Positions 18,912 through 29,239 are shown, counted from the stretch's first letter. The stretch: DNA of 64,000 nt from Caulobacter mirabilis (GCF_002749615.1 NZ_CP024201.1:2852001-2916000), one strand, 5' to 3'. The notes: generated by a model from the sequence alone, not told the origin. Program-made: numbers and translations.

Positions 18912-19912
18912 GCCTTCACCTTCACGATTTCACCTTCGCGCACGCCGAGCACCTCGGCCGCGTCGCGGGACAGGATGGCGCTGTCGTGGTCGACCAGCAC
19001 CGGTGCGCGCACGGCGCGGAAACGGCCGATCTCGGCGGTGGAGACCAGCGCCTCTTCGCCGAAGGCGTCCTCGCCCAGCTTGACCGTCAGTCGGCGGGCT
19101 TCCTTGACCGTCCGGATCTCGTCGCGCGGCGCCGCCAGGGTCGGACCGGCGTCGAACAGATCGACCAGGCCTTGATAGCGGAAACCCTCGCGCTCCAGCA
19201 TCGCCCGCGCCGCTTCGCCGTCGCGGTGGACCTTGCCGATCGTCTCGGCGGCCTCGGTCGGCAGCAGGCCAGTGTAGATCGGATGGCGCGGCGCCAGGTC
19301 GAGGATGAACTGGCCGTTGGTCGAGGCGCTCATCCGGTCGGCCTCGTCGAACTCGAGCCGGAAGAACTTGTGGGCGACATGCTCCCAGAACGGGCAGCTG
19401 CCGTCCGCATCGAACCAGCCGCGAAGTTCGGCCAGCACCATCTCGGCGAAACGGTTCGGCTCGATGCCGATCAGCATGTAGCGCGACTGGGCCAGCAGAC
19501 GGCCCGCGCCGCCCTTGCGCTTCTCCGGCCGCAGGAACAGCGACCCGACCTCGGACCAGCCGGAGCATTCGTTGACCAACACCAGCGCCTGGTGGTCGAA
19601 GCGCATCTCCAGAACCGGCGAGGATTGCGCCAGGGTCACGACCCGGAACGAGAAGAACGGCCGCTTCAGCCCGACGCCCGCCTTGACCCCGGCGACGCCG
19701 TCGATGCCGCCGGTCTCCGCGTCCTCAAGCATCAGGGTGTACCAGGCTTCCGGCGGCGCCACCTCTCCGCCGAAGCTGGCCGCCGACAGGTCCAGGCGCG
19801 CCCGCAGGGTCGGTTCGTCCTCCGGCAGGCTGGTGAAGCCCCGCCCGGACAGGACGGCCAGCTCCATCAGGGAATCGTAGTCGGCCGGCAAGGCGGGACG
19901 CACGACGAGCAT
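18908..19912 (-). CDS. astA: Arginine N-succinyltransferase
   Basis: 334-aa first enzyme of the AST pathway, transferring succinyl from succinyl-CoA to the alpha-amino group of arginine. The N-terminus MLVVRPALPADYDSLMELA has the GNAT-like fold start. The segments SLFLRPEKRKGGAGRLLAQS and FRYQGLVDLFDAGPTL match the AstA family. It begins directly after the stop of the upstream M20 hydrolase gene and overlaps astD by four bases, so the three are one transcript. Confidence 0.94.
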   Translation of the reverse strand: MLVVRPALPADYDSLMELAVLSGRGFTSLPEDEPTLRARLDLSAASFGGEVAPPEAWYTLMLEDAETGGIDGVAGVKAGVGLKRPFFSFRVVTLAQSSPVLEMRFDHQALVLVNECSGWSEVGSLFLRPEKRKGGAGRLLAQSRYMLIGIEPNRFAEMVLAELRGWFDADGSCPFWEHVAHKFFRLEFDEADRMSASTNGQFILDLAPRHPIYTGLLPTEAAETIGKVHRDGEAARAMLEREGFRYQGLVDLFDAGPTLAAPRDEIRTVKEARRLTVKLGEDAFGEEALVSTAEIGRFRAVRAPVLVDHDSAILSRDAAEVLGVREGEIVKVKA

Positions 19913-21160
19913 TCAGCGGGTCTCCATGAGGGCGCGCACGCCGCGGGCGTCGATCTCGCCGGCGGCCAGTTTCATCAGGATCAGGGCGGACAGCTGCGCC
20001 CGCTCGGCGAAGCTGTCGGGCCAGGCGAACTCGTTCTCGCTGTGGATGTCGCCGCCCCGGACGCCCAGGGTGTCGACATTGGGCAGGCCGGCGGCGAACA
20101 GGTTGTTGCCCTCGCAGACCCCGCCGGACGGCTTCCAGGCGATGTCCTGGCCGATCAGGGCGCCCACTTCGCGCACCTTGCCGAACAGCTCGGCCTGGGC
20201 GGCGTTGAACGGCTTGGCCGCCCGGGTGAAGCCGCCATGCAGGCTGACCGACAGGCCGTCGCCCTCCCCGGCCGCCATCGCCGCCTTGACGCCGGCCTCC
20301 AGCCAGGCCGCGGCCGCGGCGTCGGAGAAGCGGACGTTGAACCGCACCACGGCGATGTCCGGCACCATGTTCAGCGGCGCGCCGCCGTCGATGCGGGCGA
20401 TGTTCAGGGTCACGCCGTCGCGGCGGCCGTTCAGGGCGTCCAGGGCCCCGGCGATGCGGGCGGCGGCGGTGATCGCGTTGCGGCCCAGGGCAAAGTCGCG
20501 GCCGGCATGGGCGGCGCGCCCCGTGACGCGAATGTGGAAGTTGCCCGATCCCTTGCGCTCGCCGGCCAGGGTCCCGTCGGACAGGGCCGGCTCATAGGTC
20601 AGGCCGACATGGCCCAGGCGGCCGAACTCGGTCAGAACCGGTCCGGAAGCCAGCGACCCGATCTCCTCGTCCGGCGAGATCAGCACCCGATAGCCGAGGT
20701 TCGCCGCCACGGGCGACGCCTCGAACGCCTCCAACGCCGCCAGGATGACGCTGATCCCGCCCTTCATGTCGGCGATGCCGGGACCGTGCAGCGCGCCGTC
20801 CGGACGGGTGGTCACGGTCTGGAAGCGGCTGTCGGCGGGATAGACGGTGTCGTAGTGGCCGGTCAGCACGACCTGGGTCGCCGCCTCGGGCCGGACGATG
20901 ACGGCCAGCGAGGGCGGGTGGGGTTGCTCCCTCTCGCGGCCGTCGGCGGCGATCTCGATCGAGGCGGCCAGCGGAATGTCCTGCGGCTCGGTCGGCAGGA
21001 CGGCGAAGGCGTCCTTCAGCAGGCCGCGGACCGCGTTCAGCCCGTCAAGGTTGCGACTGCCGGAATTGACGTCCGACCAGGCGATCGCCCGGTCGACGAT
21101 CGCCGAACCCCGCTCGGCGATGGAATCGAGAACGGCCTTCTCTTCCGGCGACAGGCGCAT
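19913..21160 (-). CDS. M20-family metallohydrolase at the head of the ast operon (candidate succinylglutamate desuccinylase)
   Basis: 415-aa zinc-dependent amidohydrolase of the M20 family (ArgE/DapE/carboxypeptidase G2 group). Metal ligands and catalytic acids are in TGHYDTVYP (His102, Asp104), GIADMKGG (Asp131) and SPDEEIGS (Glu165, Glu166), with a dimerisation lid at about 205-310. No astE or astC is present in this cluster. Because the M20 enzyme DapE removes a succinyl group from an amino acid, this protein is a plausible functional replacement for AstE. That role is inferred from context only. Confidence 0.85.
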   Translation of the reverse strand: MRLSPEEKAVLDSIAERGSAIVDRAIAWSDVNSGSRNLDGLNAVRGLLKDAFAVLPTEPQDIPLAASIEIAADGREREQPHPPSLAVIVRPEAATQVVLTGHYDTVYPADSRFQTVTTRPDGALHGPGIADMKGGISVILAALEAFEASPVAANLGYRVLISPDEEIGSLASGPVLTEFGRLGHVGLTYEPALSDGTLAGERKGSGNFHIRVTGRAAHAGRDFALGRNAITAAARIAGALDALNGRRDGVTLNIARIDGGAPLNMVPDIAVVRFNVRFSDAAAAAWLEAGVKAAMAAGEGDGLSVSLHGGFTRAAKPFNAAQAELFGKVREVGALIGQDIAWKPSGGVCEGNNLFAAGLPNVDTLGVRGGDIHSENEFAWPDSFAERAQLSALILMKLAAGEIDARGVRALMETR

Positions 21161-21316
21161 CGGCGTGATCCGTACAGCTCTACGACGCCATTGCCGCGGA
21201 CTAGGTCGACGCGTGCCTCAACGAAGCGACCCGCCGGAATGGCGCAAGACGGGAGTCGCCGAACGCCACCTTCGTAGCCGAGCCCCGACGCGGCGTGAAC
21301 CCCCTGCCCGCGTGGA

Positions 21317-21550
21317 TCAGCGCCTCTGGCGGCGCATCCCTCGCATCAGGAAGAAGACAAAGCCCAGCATGGCCGAAACGCCGACGAGCAGGGACAGCCA
21401 GAACGCCGCGACATCCTTCGGTTGGGGGCGGCCGAAATAGGTTTCGTTGATGGATACCCCGATCGCCGAGACCAGGCCGACGTAGACTGCCAGCCCCGTG
21501 ATGGCGAAGCAGGCCGCGCTGCAGGCCAGGTTCCAGGCGCGCGGCGTCAC
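21317..21550 (-). CDS. Small two-helix membrane protein coupled to tamB
   Basis: 77 residues starting at a GTG whose bases overlap the tamB stop (GTGA at 21547-21550). There are two hydrophobic segments (about 7-28 and 44-63) and a basic C-terminus (RGMRRQRR). I recognise no family. The tight coupling suggests co-expression with the Tam system, but the gene could be unrelated. A longer reading upstream would run inside tamB and is rejected. Confidence 0.6.
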   Translation of the reverse strand: MTPRAWNLACSAACFAITGLAVYVGLVSAIGVSINETYFGRPQPKDVAAFWLSLLVGVSAMLGFVFFLMRGMRRQRR

Positions 21551-24500
21551 TCGTAGTCCTTCCGCCAGCGCACCGACAGCTTGGTGCCGCCTTCGCTGGC
21601 CAGGCGGGAGATGATCGACAGGTTGCGGCGCACCTGCCACTCGACCTGGGCCGCCGGCCCTTCGCGACCGCCGCCGATGATCTCCAGATAGACGTCGTCG
21701 GTCAGGTACTTGCCGCCGGCCACGGTCATCGCCCCGCCATCGCCGCCGCCCGCGAAGACCAGCCGGTCGAGGCCGGTGAGGTTCTTCAGGTTGCCGATCA
21801 CGTCGAAGCCGCCGCCGCCGGCCAGAGCCGCCACCGCGGAGGCCAGCTGAGCGGCCTCCAGCGGCGACAGCTGGGCGGCCGAGGTGCCGAACAACACCCG
21901 CGACAGCACCTCGTCCTGCGGCAGGACCGGCGTCGAGGTCAGCACGATCTCGGGCTTGGCCGCCGTGCCGGTGACGCGGATCACCGCCGTCAGAGTCGGG
22001 TCCTCGCGCCGCGCCGTCAGGTCGAGACGGATGCGCTCGGCCTGGGCGGCCAAATAGACAGCGCTGCGCTCGTCGAACTCGAACCGCTTGCCGGCGAAGT
22101 CGTACTCGCCCTTCACCATCCGCGCCGTGCCGTCGAGGATCGGCTTCTGCGTCGTGCCGGTCACCCGCGCGTCGAGCGACATCTCCGCATCCAGGCCGCG
22201 CCCTTCGATGAAGATCCGCCGATCGGCCTTCAGAGTGACGTCCATGGTGACGACCAGGCCTCGCGAAGGTTCCGGCAGGACGTCCCCTTCGGTCGCCCCC
22301 GGCTTGTTGCGCTCGATGACGTCCATCGGCACCACGCCGGAGGGCGTGGGCGGGTCGGCGGCGATGCTCGCCCGGTCGACGACGAGGGCCCCGGTCAGCA
22401 GCATCTTGCCCTGGGCGTCGCGGCTGAGGGTCGCCTCCCCGCTGGCGGTCGCGTCGACCAGGTCGTTCTTGATCAGCTGGAAACTGGTCAGCCCCATCCG
22501 GAAGCTGCTGGCGCCGTTGCGCAGCAGGCTGATCCGTCCGGAGCCCGACAGCTTGCCGCTCTTGCCGTCGGTCGCCGTCGCCTGGGTCACCTCGATGGCG
22601 TTGTCTTCCAGGTCGGCGCTGAGGTTCACGTCGCGGAGCCTCACGCCCACGGTGGCGTCATCGAAGGTCCCGCCCTTCAGATCGGCGTGACCAGCCAGGC
22701 GCGGGTCGGCCAGGGTGCCGGCGATCGTGCCTTCCATGTCGACGATCCCGCCCAGGGTTCGGTCGCCGCCGACCAGCAGGTCCCACAGCGGCTTCACCTC
22801 GCCGTTGGCCGTGAACCGGCCGCGCATGGGCTCGCGCGTGGCGACGGCGAGACGCAGCGGGGCCGCGGACGATCGCACCGGCAAGGTCGCCACGGCCTGG
22901 GCCTTCAGCCCGCCGACATTGGTCGCGGTGGCCTCCAGCTGGAGCAACTCGTCCTCGAGCACGCCCTTGATCTGGGCGTCGACCGACAGGCTGCGCCCCG
23001 AGCCGCGCGCCCGCGCGCCCTTGAGCGTGGCGTCCATCGTGCCGTTCAGGCGTTCGCCGCGGCCCTGGAGGACCACCTTGCCGTCGATGACGCCGGCCAT
23101 GTCCTCGTTGACCGCCCCCAGGTCGACCTGCGTCAGGTCGGCGCGGATGTCGGCCTGCTCCGCGTCGGAGCGCGCCTTGATCACCGCCCGGCCGCCCTCG
23201 ATCTCCAGGTTCAGGTCGGCGAACCGCTCATGACCGGCGAAACCGATGCGGGCCGTCTCCAACGTCTTGAAGTCGGCGCTGCCGAAGCGACCCTCGCCGT
23301 CGAGGGCCAGGCCGGTCGAGCCGTCGTTCTGCGCGTAGACGCCGGTGCCGATGAAGCGCCAGCGGTTGGCGTTGTAGGCGCCGCGCAGGTCCAGCTTCAG
23401 CGGCAGGCGCGACAGCGGACCGTCGGCGGTGATCGACCCGCGCCAGAAGCGCAGGCCCGGCACGGCGCGCAGGGTCGCGTTCTGGGCGGTCAGGTTCAGG
23501 GTGGCGCGGGCGCCGCCGGCCGCGTCGGTGATCGCCGCGGTGCCGTTGATCTGCCCGCCGGACAGCACGGCGCCAGGACCGACCGCGAGGATCAGGTTGG
23601 CCGTCGACGGCACGCCCTTGCGCAGGGCCACGCCGCCGCTCGCCTTGACCCCGCCGGCGTCGGCGTCGAGGCCGGACAGGTCGACCCCACCGTCGGCGAA
23701 GCGGAAGTCCGTGCGAGCCTTGGCCGGGCCGTACTCGCTGTCGGCGGTGATCGCCACCGCCCCGTCCATACCGGCCGTTCCCTGCACGAAGCTCAACACG
23801 ATATGCGCGTTGGTCAGCGGCAGTTGCGGCAAGTCGACCTTCTGGATGTCGGCGATCAGGTCCGCGCGCGGCGCCGAGATCGAGCCGGTGATGGCCCCCG
23901 AGCCCTTTGCGTCGCCGGCGATCTCCACCGGGCCGATCCCGAACGGCCCCTTGGCGTTCCAGTCCAGCTTCAAGCGCAGGGCGCCCTTGGGGCCGATCAG
24001 GCCGGCCGTGCTGGCCGAGCCCATCAGGCCGTCCAGCCGCGCGTCGGCGATCGACACGACCCCCGCCCGGACCTCGGCCTTGCCGCGCAGCCGAGGCTTG
24101 GGCCCCAGCAGCCGGTCCAGCTCGCCGAAGCCGCTGGCGAAGTTCGAGCCGACGGCGTCGACGGTGAACGCCCAGGGCTTGCCCGCCCCGCCCTGAGAGG
24201 CGGACCAGGCGCCGCTGATCGCGCCCTGCGAACCGACCTTGGCGACCTTGAGATTGGTCAGGTCGGCCTTGCCCTTGAACGACAGTCCGCCCAGCAGGGT
24301 GCGCTCGCCCGAAGCGTCCAGTTTCAGGCCCGCGCCGTCGGCCTTCACCCGGCGTAGCAGCAGCCGGCCGTCCTTCAGGCGGGCGGCGACGATGTCGGCC
24401 CTCGGCCGCGCGCCGAGCAGCGCCCCGAGGTAGCCGGCGCCGCGGCCGCCGTCCCCGGCCAGGGTGGTCTCGAGCGTGAACTCGCCGTCCTTGCGGCCCA

Positions 24501-25725
24501 GCTTGATCGGCCCCTGGGCCTTGGCCAACGTGTAGTCTGCGGCGCTGAAGTCGAAAGCGGCGATCGAGCCGGCGTAGGCGAACAGGTCCTGGTTTCCGGT
24601 CAGCACGCCCTGGGTCTGGGCCCGCCCCTTCACGGCGTCGCCGGTCAGGCGCTGCAGGGCGTTCGTGGTGGCGGTCAGGGCGACGCCGTCCTTGCCGGTC
24701 ATCCGCTTGCCGATGTCAGCTTCGCCCTTGGCGGTCAGCGACAGCGTTTCGGCGTCGACACGGGCGTCGATGGCGTAGAGGCCGCTCTTGGCCTGGGCGC
24801 CGGTTCCGGCGAAGCGGATCTCCGGCCCGAGCATCTTGGCGTAGGCGGCCGTCAGGCTGGAGGCCGTCAGCTGCAGGCGGCCGGAGGCCTGCCCGCCGTC
24901 CTTGTTCCAGACGCCGGACGCCTGGGCCGGCGTGGCGGCGCCGACGGTGGTCACGAACTCGAACCGGCCTTCCTTGCCGTCGCCGTTGGCCCGCGCCTTG
25001 AGCAGGAAGGGTTGGTCAGCCGCCAGGCCCAGCGCCCCGGCCAGGGCCCCGCCCTGGGCTTCGTTGGCGTCGACCACGACCAGCAGCGGCCTCCCCTTGC
25101 CGGCCTGGATCGCCGCCGACAGCTTGTCGCCCAGGTGCAACTGGCTGGCCGCCCCCAGATGCACGGTCATCGGCCCGTCGCGCTGGATGTCCAGGCCTCC
25201 GGCGATGTTGAACAGGCCGCGCCGATAGCTGAACTCGGGCAGGGTCTCGATCTGGCCGCGCATGTCCTTGATGATCACCGAGACCGGCATGCCCTTGGAC
25301 ACCGTCTGAGGCGTGAGGGTCGGGCGGCGCAGCACCTTGATCCTGGAGGCGTGGATGGCGTCGGCGTGGAACCGGCGCACGAACAGCTCATGGTAACGCC
25401 ACTTGACCGCCAGGTTGTCGGCCTCGAGCCAGACCCCCTTCTCATCGGTGATGGTCAGACGGCGGACGGTGAAATTGCGCCACAGATCGCCACGCAGCCC
25501 CTCGATCCTGAGCTTGCCGAACCGGCCGACCTTCAGGCCGCTGGCGCGCGCCTCCACGAACAGCAAGCCGGGCGCGGTGTTGACGCCGTAGCGGGCGACC
25601 ACCGAGACGGCGCCGACAAGCACGACGACCAGCACCGAGATCAGCATGACCCAGCCCGCGCCGGTCGCGGGCCGGTACCGGCGGCGAGGCTTCTGCGGCG
25701 AAGGGGTGTCGGCCGGCTCGGTCAA
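21547..25725 (-). CDS. tamB: Translocation and assembly module subunit TamB (AsmA-like)
   Basis: 1392-aa inner-membrane-anchored periplasmic protein of the TamB/AsmA-like group. An N-terminal transmembrane helix (about 30-50, GWVMLISVLVVVLVGAVSVV) is followed by very long beta-rich repeats of about 1200 residues. The conserved C-terminal TamB (DUF490) domain has motifs such as ARMVKGEYDFAGKRFEFDE and LPQDEVLSRVLFG. TamB-like proteins form a hydrophobic groove that carries lipids, or helps outer-membrane protein assembly, between the membranes. I start at the TTG at 25725, which overlaps the tamA stop (TTGA); no ATG fits. Confidence 0.93.
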   Translation of the reverse strand: MTEPADTPSPQKPRRRYRPATGAGWVMLISVLVVVLVGAVSVVARYGVNTAPGLLFVEARASGLKVGRFGKLRIEGLRGDLWRNFTVRRLTITDEKGVWLEADNLAVKWRYHELFVRRFHADAIHASRIKVLRRPTLTPQTVSKGMPVSVIIKDMRGQIETLPEFSYRRGLFNIAGGLDIQRDGPMTVHLGAASQLHLGDKLSAAIQAGKGRPLLVVVDANEAQGGALAGALGLAADQPFLLKARANGDGKEGRFEFVTTVGAATPAQASGVWNKDGGQASGRLQLTASSLTAAYAKMLGPEIRFAGTGAQAKSGLYAIDARVDAETLSLTAKGEADIGKRMTGKDGVALTATTNALQRLTGDAVKGRAQTQGVLTGNQDLFAYAGSIAAFDFSAADYTLAKAQGPIKLGRKDGEFTLETTLAGDGGRGAGYLGALLGARPRADIVAARLKDGRLLLRRVKADGAGLKLDASGERTLLGGLSFKGKADLTNLKVAKVGSQGAISGAWSASQGGAGKPWAFTVDAVGSNFASGFGELDRLLGPKPRLRGKAEVRAGVVSIADARLDGLMGSASTAGLIGPKGALRLKLDWNAKGPFGIGPVEIAGDAKGSGAITGSISAPRADLIADIQKVDLPQLPLTNAHIVLSFVQGTAGMDGAVAITADSEYGPAKARTDFRFADGGVDLSGLDADAGGVKASGGVALRKGVPSTANLILAVGPGAVLSGGQINGTAAITDAAGGARATLNLTAQNATLRAVPGLRFWRGSITADGPLSRLPLKLDLRGAYNANRWRFIGTGVYAQNDGSTGLALDGEGRFGSADFKTLETARIGFAGHERFADLNLEIEGGRAVIKARSDAEQADIRADLTQVDLGAVNEDMAGVIDGKVVLQGRGERLNGTMDATLKGARARGSGRSLSVDAQIKGVLEDELLQLEATATNVGGLKAQAVATLPVRSSAAPLRLAVATREPMRGRFTANGEVKPLWDLLVGGDRTLGGIVDMEGTIAGTLADPRLAGHADLKGGTFDDATVGVRLRDVNLSADLEDNAIEVTQATATDGKSGKLSGSGRISLLRNGASSFRMGLTSFQLIKNDLVDATASGEATLSRDAQGKMLLTGALVVDRASIAADPPTPSGVVPMDVIERNKPGATEGDVLPEPSRGLVVTMDVTLKADRRIFIEGRGLDAEMSLDARVTGTTQKPILDGTARMVKGEYDFAGKRFEFDERSAVYLAAQAERIRLDLTARREDPTLTAVIRVTGTAAKPEIVLTSTPVLPQDEVLSRVLFGTSAAQLSPLEAAQLASAVAALAGGGGFDVIGNLKNLTGLDRLVFAGGGDGGAMTVAGGKYLTDDVYLEIIGGGREGPAAQVEWQVRRNLSIISRLASEGGTKLSVRWRKDYE

Positions 25726-27542
25726 AAGCTCTGCCCGATGCTGATGTAGAGTTGGAAGTCGGCGTCGCCTTCGCGCTTGTTCAGCGGGAAGGCGATGTCG
25801 GCGCGGATCGGTCCGAAGCCCAGGTCGTAGCGCACCCCGAAGCCGGCTCCGACGCTGAAGTCGTCGCCGCTCGGAAAGGTCTGATCGCCGATGCCGCCAA
25901 CGTCGACGAAGGCGACGCCGCCCCAACGCTCGGTGATCTTGCGGCGGACTTCGAAACTGCCCTCCAGCACCGACATGCCGCCTTGTGGCGTATTGTCGAA
26001 CAGGCGAGGCCCGACCGCCTGCCAGGCATAGCCGCGCACCGATCCTCCGCCGCCCGAGTAGAAGCGCCGCGGCGCCGCCACCTGATCGAGCGTCGCCCCC
26101 AGGATGGCGCCGGCCTTCAGACGCCCGGCCAGGACAGTCTTCGCCTCTTCGTCCAGAGACAGATAGATCGACCCCTGCGTCTGAAACCGCAGATAGGCTG
26201 CCTCGGAGTCGCCCAGGGTGCCGGTCGGCTCGGCGCGCGCTTCGACCCGCCAGCCCTTGGTCGGGTTCAGCGGATCATCGGAACGGTCCAGGGCGAACGC
26301 GCCGAGCACCGCGGCGGTCAGAATGTTGCTCCGCTCGCCGCGGATCGTTTCGTTGTCGATCTTCTGCTTCTGGGCGCTGCTGCTGGCGTCCAGCGACACG
26401 CCCAGCGTCACGTACGAGGTCTTGCGCCACCGCCGGGTGATGTCGGCGTTGGCCTGGACCCCCGTCGCGTCATAGGCGTCGGTCCGCTCGTTGTAGACGC
26501 CGGCCCCCATGGTCAAGGTCTGTTGCGGCCGCCGCCAATGCGGCAAGGCGACCTTGCCCTCCAACCGCTGCTCCAGCTCGGCCAGGCGAAGCGCATAGGT
26601 CTGGGTGTCGGCGCGGCCGAACCGGTTGTAGCGGGTGCGGCGCAGGTCGAGGCCCGCGCCTTCGCTGGTCGAATAGCCGGCGCTCGCCTCGAGCGTCCGT
26701 CGCGGACGATCGACGACGCTGACCAGCACCGGCCGGCGTCCCTGCGCATCCACCTTGTCCTTGGGTTCCAGCGAAACCGAGACTGAGTCGTAGACGCCGG
26801 TGTCGAGCAGCCGCCGCTCGAGCTCGGCCATGTCCTCGGGATCGTAGACCTCGCCTTCCTTCCAGGGCGCCAGCCGGCGCAGCCAAGCCTGGTCGGTGCG
26901 GCCGGTCTCGCCGAAGATCAGGCCGTCCATATGGATCAGGTCGCCGGCCGCCATGCGAAAGGTCGGCCGGACCGTGTTGTCGGCATGGTCGATGATGACC
27001 TCGCGCGGCGCCGGCGCGGCGTCGGCGTAGCCGCGCTTCTGAAGCGCGGCCAGGATCCGCCCCTCGGCCGACAGGACGTCCGCCGCTCGCCCCGGCGCGC
27101 CGCGGCGCAGCGCCATGGCCTGTTCCGCGGCGATGGCCACCTCCGGCGTCGGCTCGTCGCCGACCCAGGCGACTCCGGCGCCGGCGAAACGGAAACGTGG
27201 CCCCGGCGTGACCTTGACCACGGCGCTGGGCGGCTGGCCGCCGTCGTCCTCGTCGGGATCGACCACGTCGGGCTCGACCTGGTAGCCGTAGTAGCCCTGG
27301 GTGCGCAGAGCGGCGATGGCGTCGTCGGCCGCGGAACGCGCCCGGCGCCGAGCCTCGAAACGGGTTGTGGCGGGTGACTTCGAGTCGCCGACCGCGCGCT
27401 GGATGGCTTCCCGGAGGTCGTCGTCGGCGACGCCCTCGACCTTGGCCTTCGCCTGCTGGGCCGTGGCGGCGCCCGCCCATGCGCAAAGGGCGATCGCGGT
27501 CGAAACGACAAGGGCCACGCGCGTAGGCGCCAAACTGCTCAT
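25722..27542 (-). CDS. tamA: Translocation and assembly module TamA (BamA/Omp85 family)
   Basis: 606-aa outer-membrane protein. A signal peptide (about 1-28, ending in ATAQQ) precedes periplasmic POTRA domains to about residue 270 and a 16-stranded Omp85 barrel ending in the aromatic C-terminus SIGQSF. The L6-loop-type motif FYSGGGGSVRGY is at about 490-501, typical of TamA. It pairs with the downstream, four-base-overlapping tamB. Transcription starts within the 152-base divergent gap shared with the ATP-grasp gene. Confidence 0.95.
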   Translation of the reverse strand: MSSLAPTRVALVVSTAIALCAWAGAATAQQAKAKVEGVADDDLREAIQRAVGDSKSPATTRFEARRRARSAADDAIAALRTQGYYGYQVEPDVVDPDEDDGGQPPSAVVKVTPGPRFRFAGAGVAWVGDEPTPEVAIAAEQAMALRRGAPGRAADVLSAEGRILAALQKRGYADAAPAPREVIIDHADNTVRPTFRMAAGDLIHMDGLIFGETGRTDQAWLRRLAPWKEGEVYDPEDMAELERRLLDTGVYDSVSVSLEPKDKVDAQGRRPVLVSVVDRPRRTLEASAGYSTSEGAGLDLRRTRYNRFGRADTQTYALRLAELEQRLEGKVALPHWRRPQQTLTMGAGVYNERTDAYDATGVQANADITRRWRKTSYVTLGVSLDASSSAQKQKIDNETIRGERSNILTAAVLGAFALDRSDDPLNPTKGWRVEARAEPTGTLGDSEAAYLRFQTQGSIYLSLDEEAKTVLAGRLKAGAILGATLDQVAAPRRFYSGGGGSVRGYAWQAVGPRLFDNTPQGGMSVLEGSFEVRRKITERWGGVAFVDVGGIGDQTFPSGDDFSVGAGFGVRYDLGFGPIRADIAFPLNKREGDADFQLYISIGQSF

Positions 27543-27694
27543 CCTCCAGTGCGCCCCGAATCCCGTGTAGCCAGCGTCGCGCCGCCTGTCACCTCCATCG
27601 ACGCAGGCGCCGGGCGCCTAAATGTCGGGCAGTCGAGCCCTGCTCCAACGCGAAACCACGAAACCCGATCCGCATTCCTCCGACATGGTTAGGA

Positions 27695-29239
27695 ATGAAC
27701 CGTGAAAAGGCCGTTTCGGCCGCAGACACGGACAGCCTCGTGACCCCGGCCGTCGCCGCCCCCCTGCCCCCCGCGCGCTCGCCGACCGAAGCCGCCTATC
27801 GCCTCGGACCGGCCTTCGACGAAATGCATGACGCGGAGGGCGAGGTTCGCGAACACTACGCCGCCGTCCACAGCCGGCTGACCAGCCTGAGCGCCGAAGC
27901 CCTGGCTGAGCGGCAGAAGACGCTGGAAAGGTCGTTCCTCCTGCAGGGCGTCACCTTCACCGTCTACGGCGCGGAAAGCGCCACCGAACGGATCATCCCG
28001 ACGGATCTGGTTCCCCGGATCATCCCCGCCGCCGAGTGGCGGACGATCGAGGCGGGCCTCACCCAGCGGCTCCAGGCGCTGAACATGTTCCTGGCCGACG
28101 TCTACGGCGATCAGCGGATCCTGATGGACGGCGTCGTTCCCCGCGAACTGGTGCTGGGCGCTCCGTCCTACCGCCGCGAGATGCGCCGCCTGTACGTGCC
28201 GCATAAGGCCTACGCCAATGTCTGCGGCAGCGACCTGATCCGAGGCCAGGACGGCCGGTTCGCCGTGCTGGAGGACAACTTGCGGGTCCCGTCCGGCGTC
28301 TCGTACATGCTGGCCAATCGCGACGCGGCGAAGCGGACATTCCCGGGCGTCTTCCAGTCGTCGAACGTCCGCCCCATCGAACGCTATCCCGACCTGCTGC
28401 TGGCCACGCTCAAGAGCATGGCCGCCGATTGGCGGCCCAACCCACAGGTCGTGGTCCTGACGCCCGGCGTCTACAACAGCGCCTACTACGAGCACGCCTA
28501 TCTCGCCCGGCTCATGGGCGCGCCGCTCGTCGAGGGGCGGGACCTCGTGGCTTACGAGAACATGATCTACATGCGGACCACCACCGGCCTGCGCCGGGTG
28601 GACGTGATCTATCGCCGGGTGGACGACGACTTCATCGACCCCCTGGCCTTCCGGCGGGACTCGAACCTCGGCGTCGCCGGGCTGTTCAACGCCTACCGGG
28701 CCGGCAACGTGGTGATCTGCAACGCGCCTGGGACCGGTGTGGCCGACGACAAGGCGGTCTACGCCTATGTGCCGGACATCATCCGCTACTACCTGGGCGA
28801 GGAGCCCATCCTGCCGAACATCGAGACCTTTCTCTGCCGCGAGCCGGCCCAGTTGAGCCATGTGCTGGCCAACCTGGACACGCTGGTGGTCAAGGCCGTC
28901 GGCGCGTCCGGCGGCTACGGGATGCTGGTCGGACCGCACGCGTCGGCCGCCGAGCGCGAGGCCTTCGCCGAGGCGGTCCGCGCCGATCCGGCCAACTACA
29001 TCGCCCAGCCGACCATCCAGCTGTCGACCGCGCCCTGTCTGATTGACGGTCGGCTGGAGCCGCGCCACGTCGATCTGCGCCCCTTCATCCTTTCCGGCGA
29101 GAAGATCGTCGTCACGCCCGGCGCCCTGACACGGGTGGCGCTGCGGCGCGGCTCCCTGGTGGTCAACTCCAGCCAGGGCGGCGGCTCCAAGGACACCTGG
29201 GTGCTGGCCGACGGGGACGCGCCGGAGGTCCGGCCATGA
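27695..29239 (+). CDS. Circularly permuted type 2 ATP-grasp protein
   Basis: 514-aa cytoplasmic protein of the CP_ATPgrasp_2 family, with typical motifs ALNMFLADVYGDQRIL, GSDLIRGQDGRFAVLEDNLRVPSG (about 175-198) and VVKAVGASGGYGML. The enzyme presumably forms a peptide or amide bond, but its substrate is unknown. It is the first gene of a conserved trio with the alpha-E and transglutaminase-like proteins. Its stop overlaps the next start (ATGATG region) by four bases. Confidence 0.9.
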   Translation: MNREKAVSAADTDSLVTPAVAAPLPPARSPTEAAYRLGPAFDEMHDAEGEVREHYAAVHSRLTSLSAEALAERQKTLERSFLLQGVTFTVYGAESATERIIPTDLVPRIIPAAEWRTIEAGLTQRLQALNMFLADVYGDQRILMDGVVPRELVLGAPSYRREMRRLYVPHKAYANVCGSDLIRGQDGRFAVLEDNLRVPSGVSYMLANRDAAKRTFPGVFQSSNVRPIERYPDLLLATLKSMAADWRPNPQVVVLTPGVYNSAYYEHAYLARLMGAPLVEGRDLVAYENMIYMRTTTGLRRVDVIYRRVDDDFIDPLAFRRDSNLGVAGLFNAYRAGNVVICNAPGTGVADDKAVYAYVPDIIRYYLGEEPILPNIETFLCREPAQLSHVLANLDTLVVKAVGASGGYGMLVGPHASAAEREAFAEAVRADPANYIAQPTIQLSTAPCLIDGRLEPRHVDLRPFILSGEKIVVTPGALTRVALRRGSLVVNSSQGGGSKDTWVLADGDAPEVRP

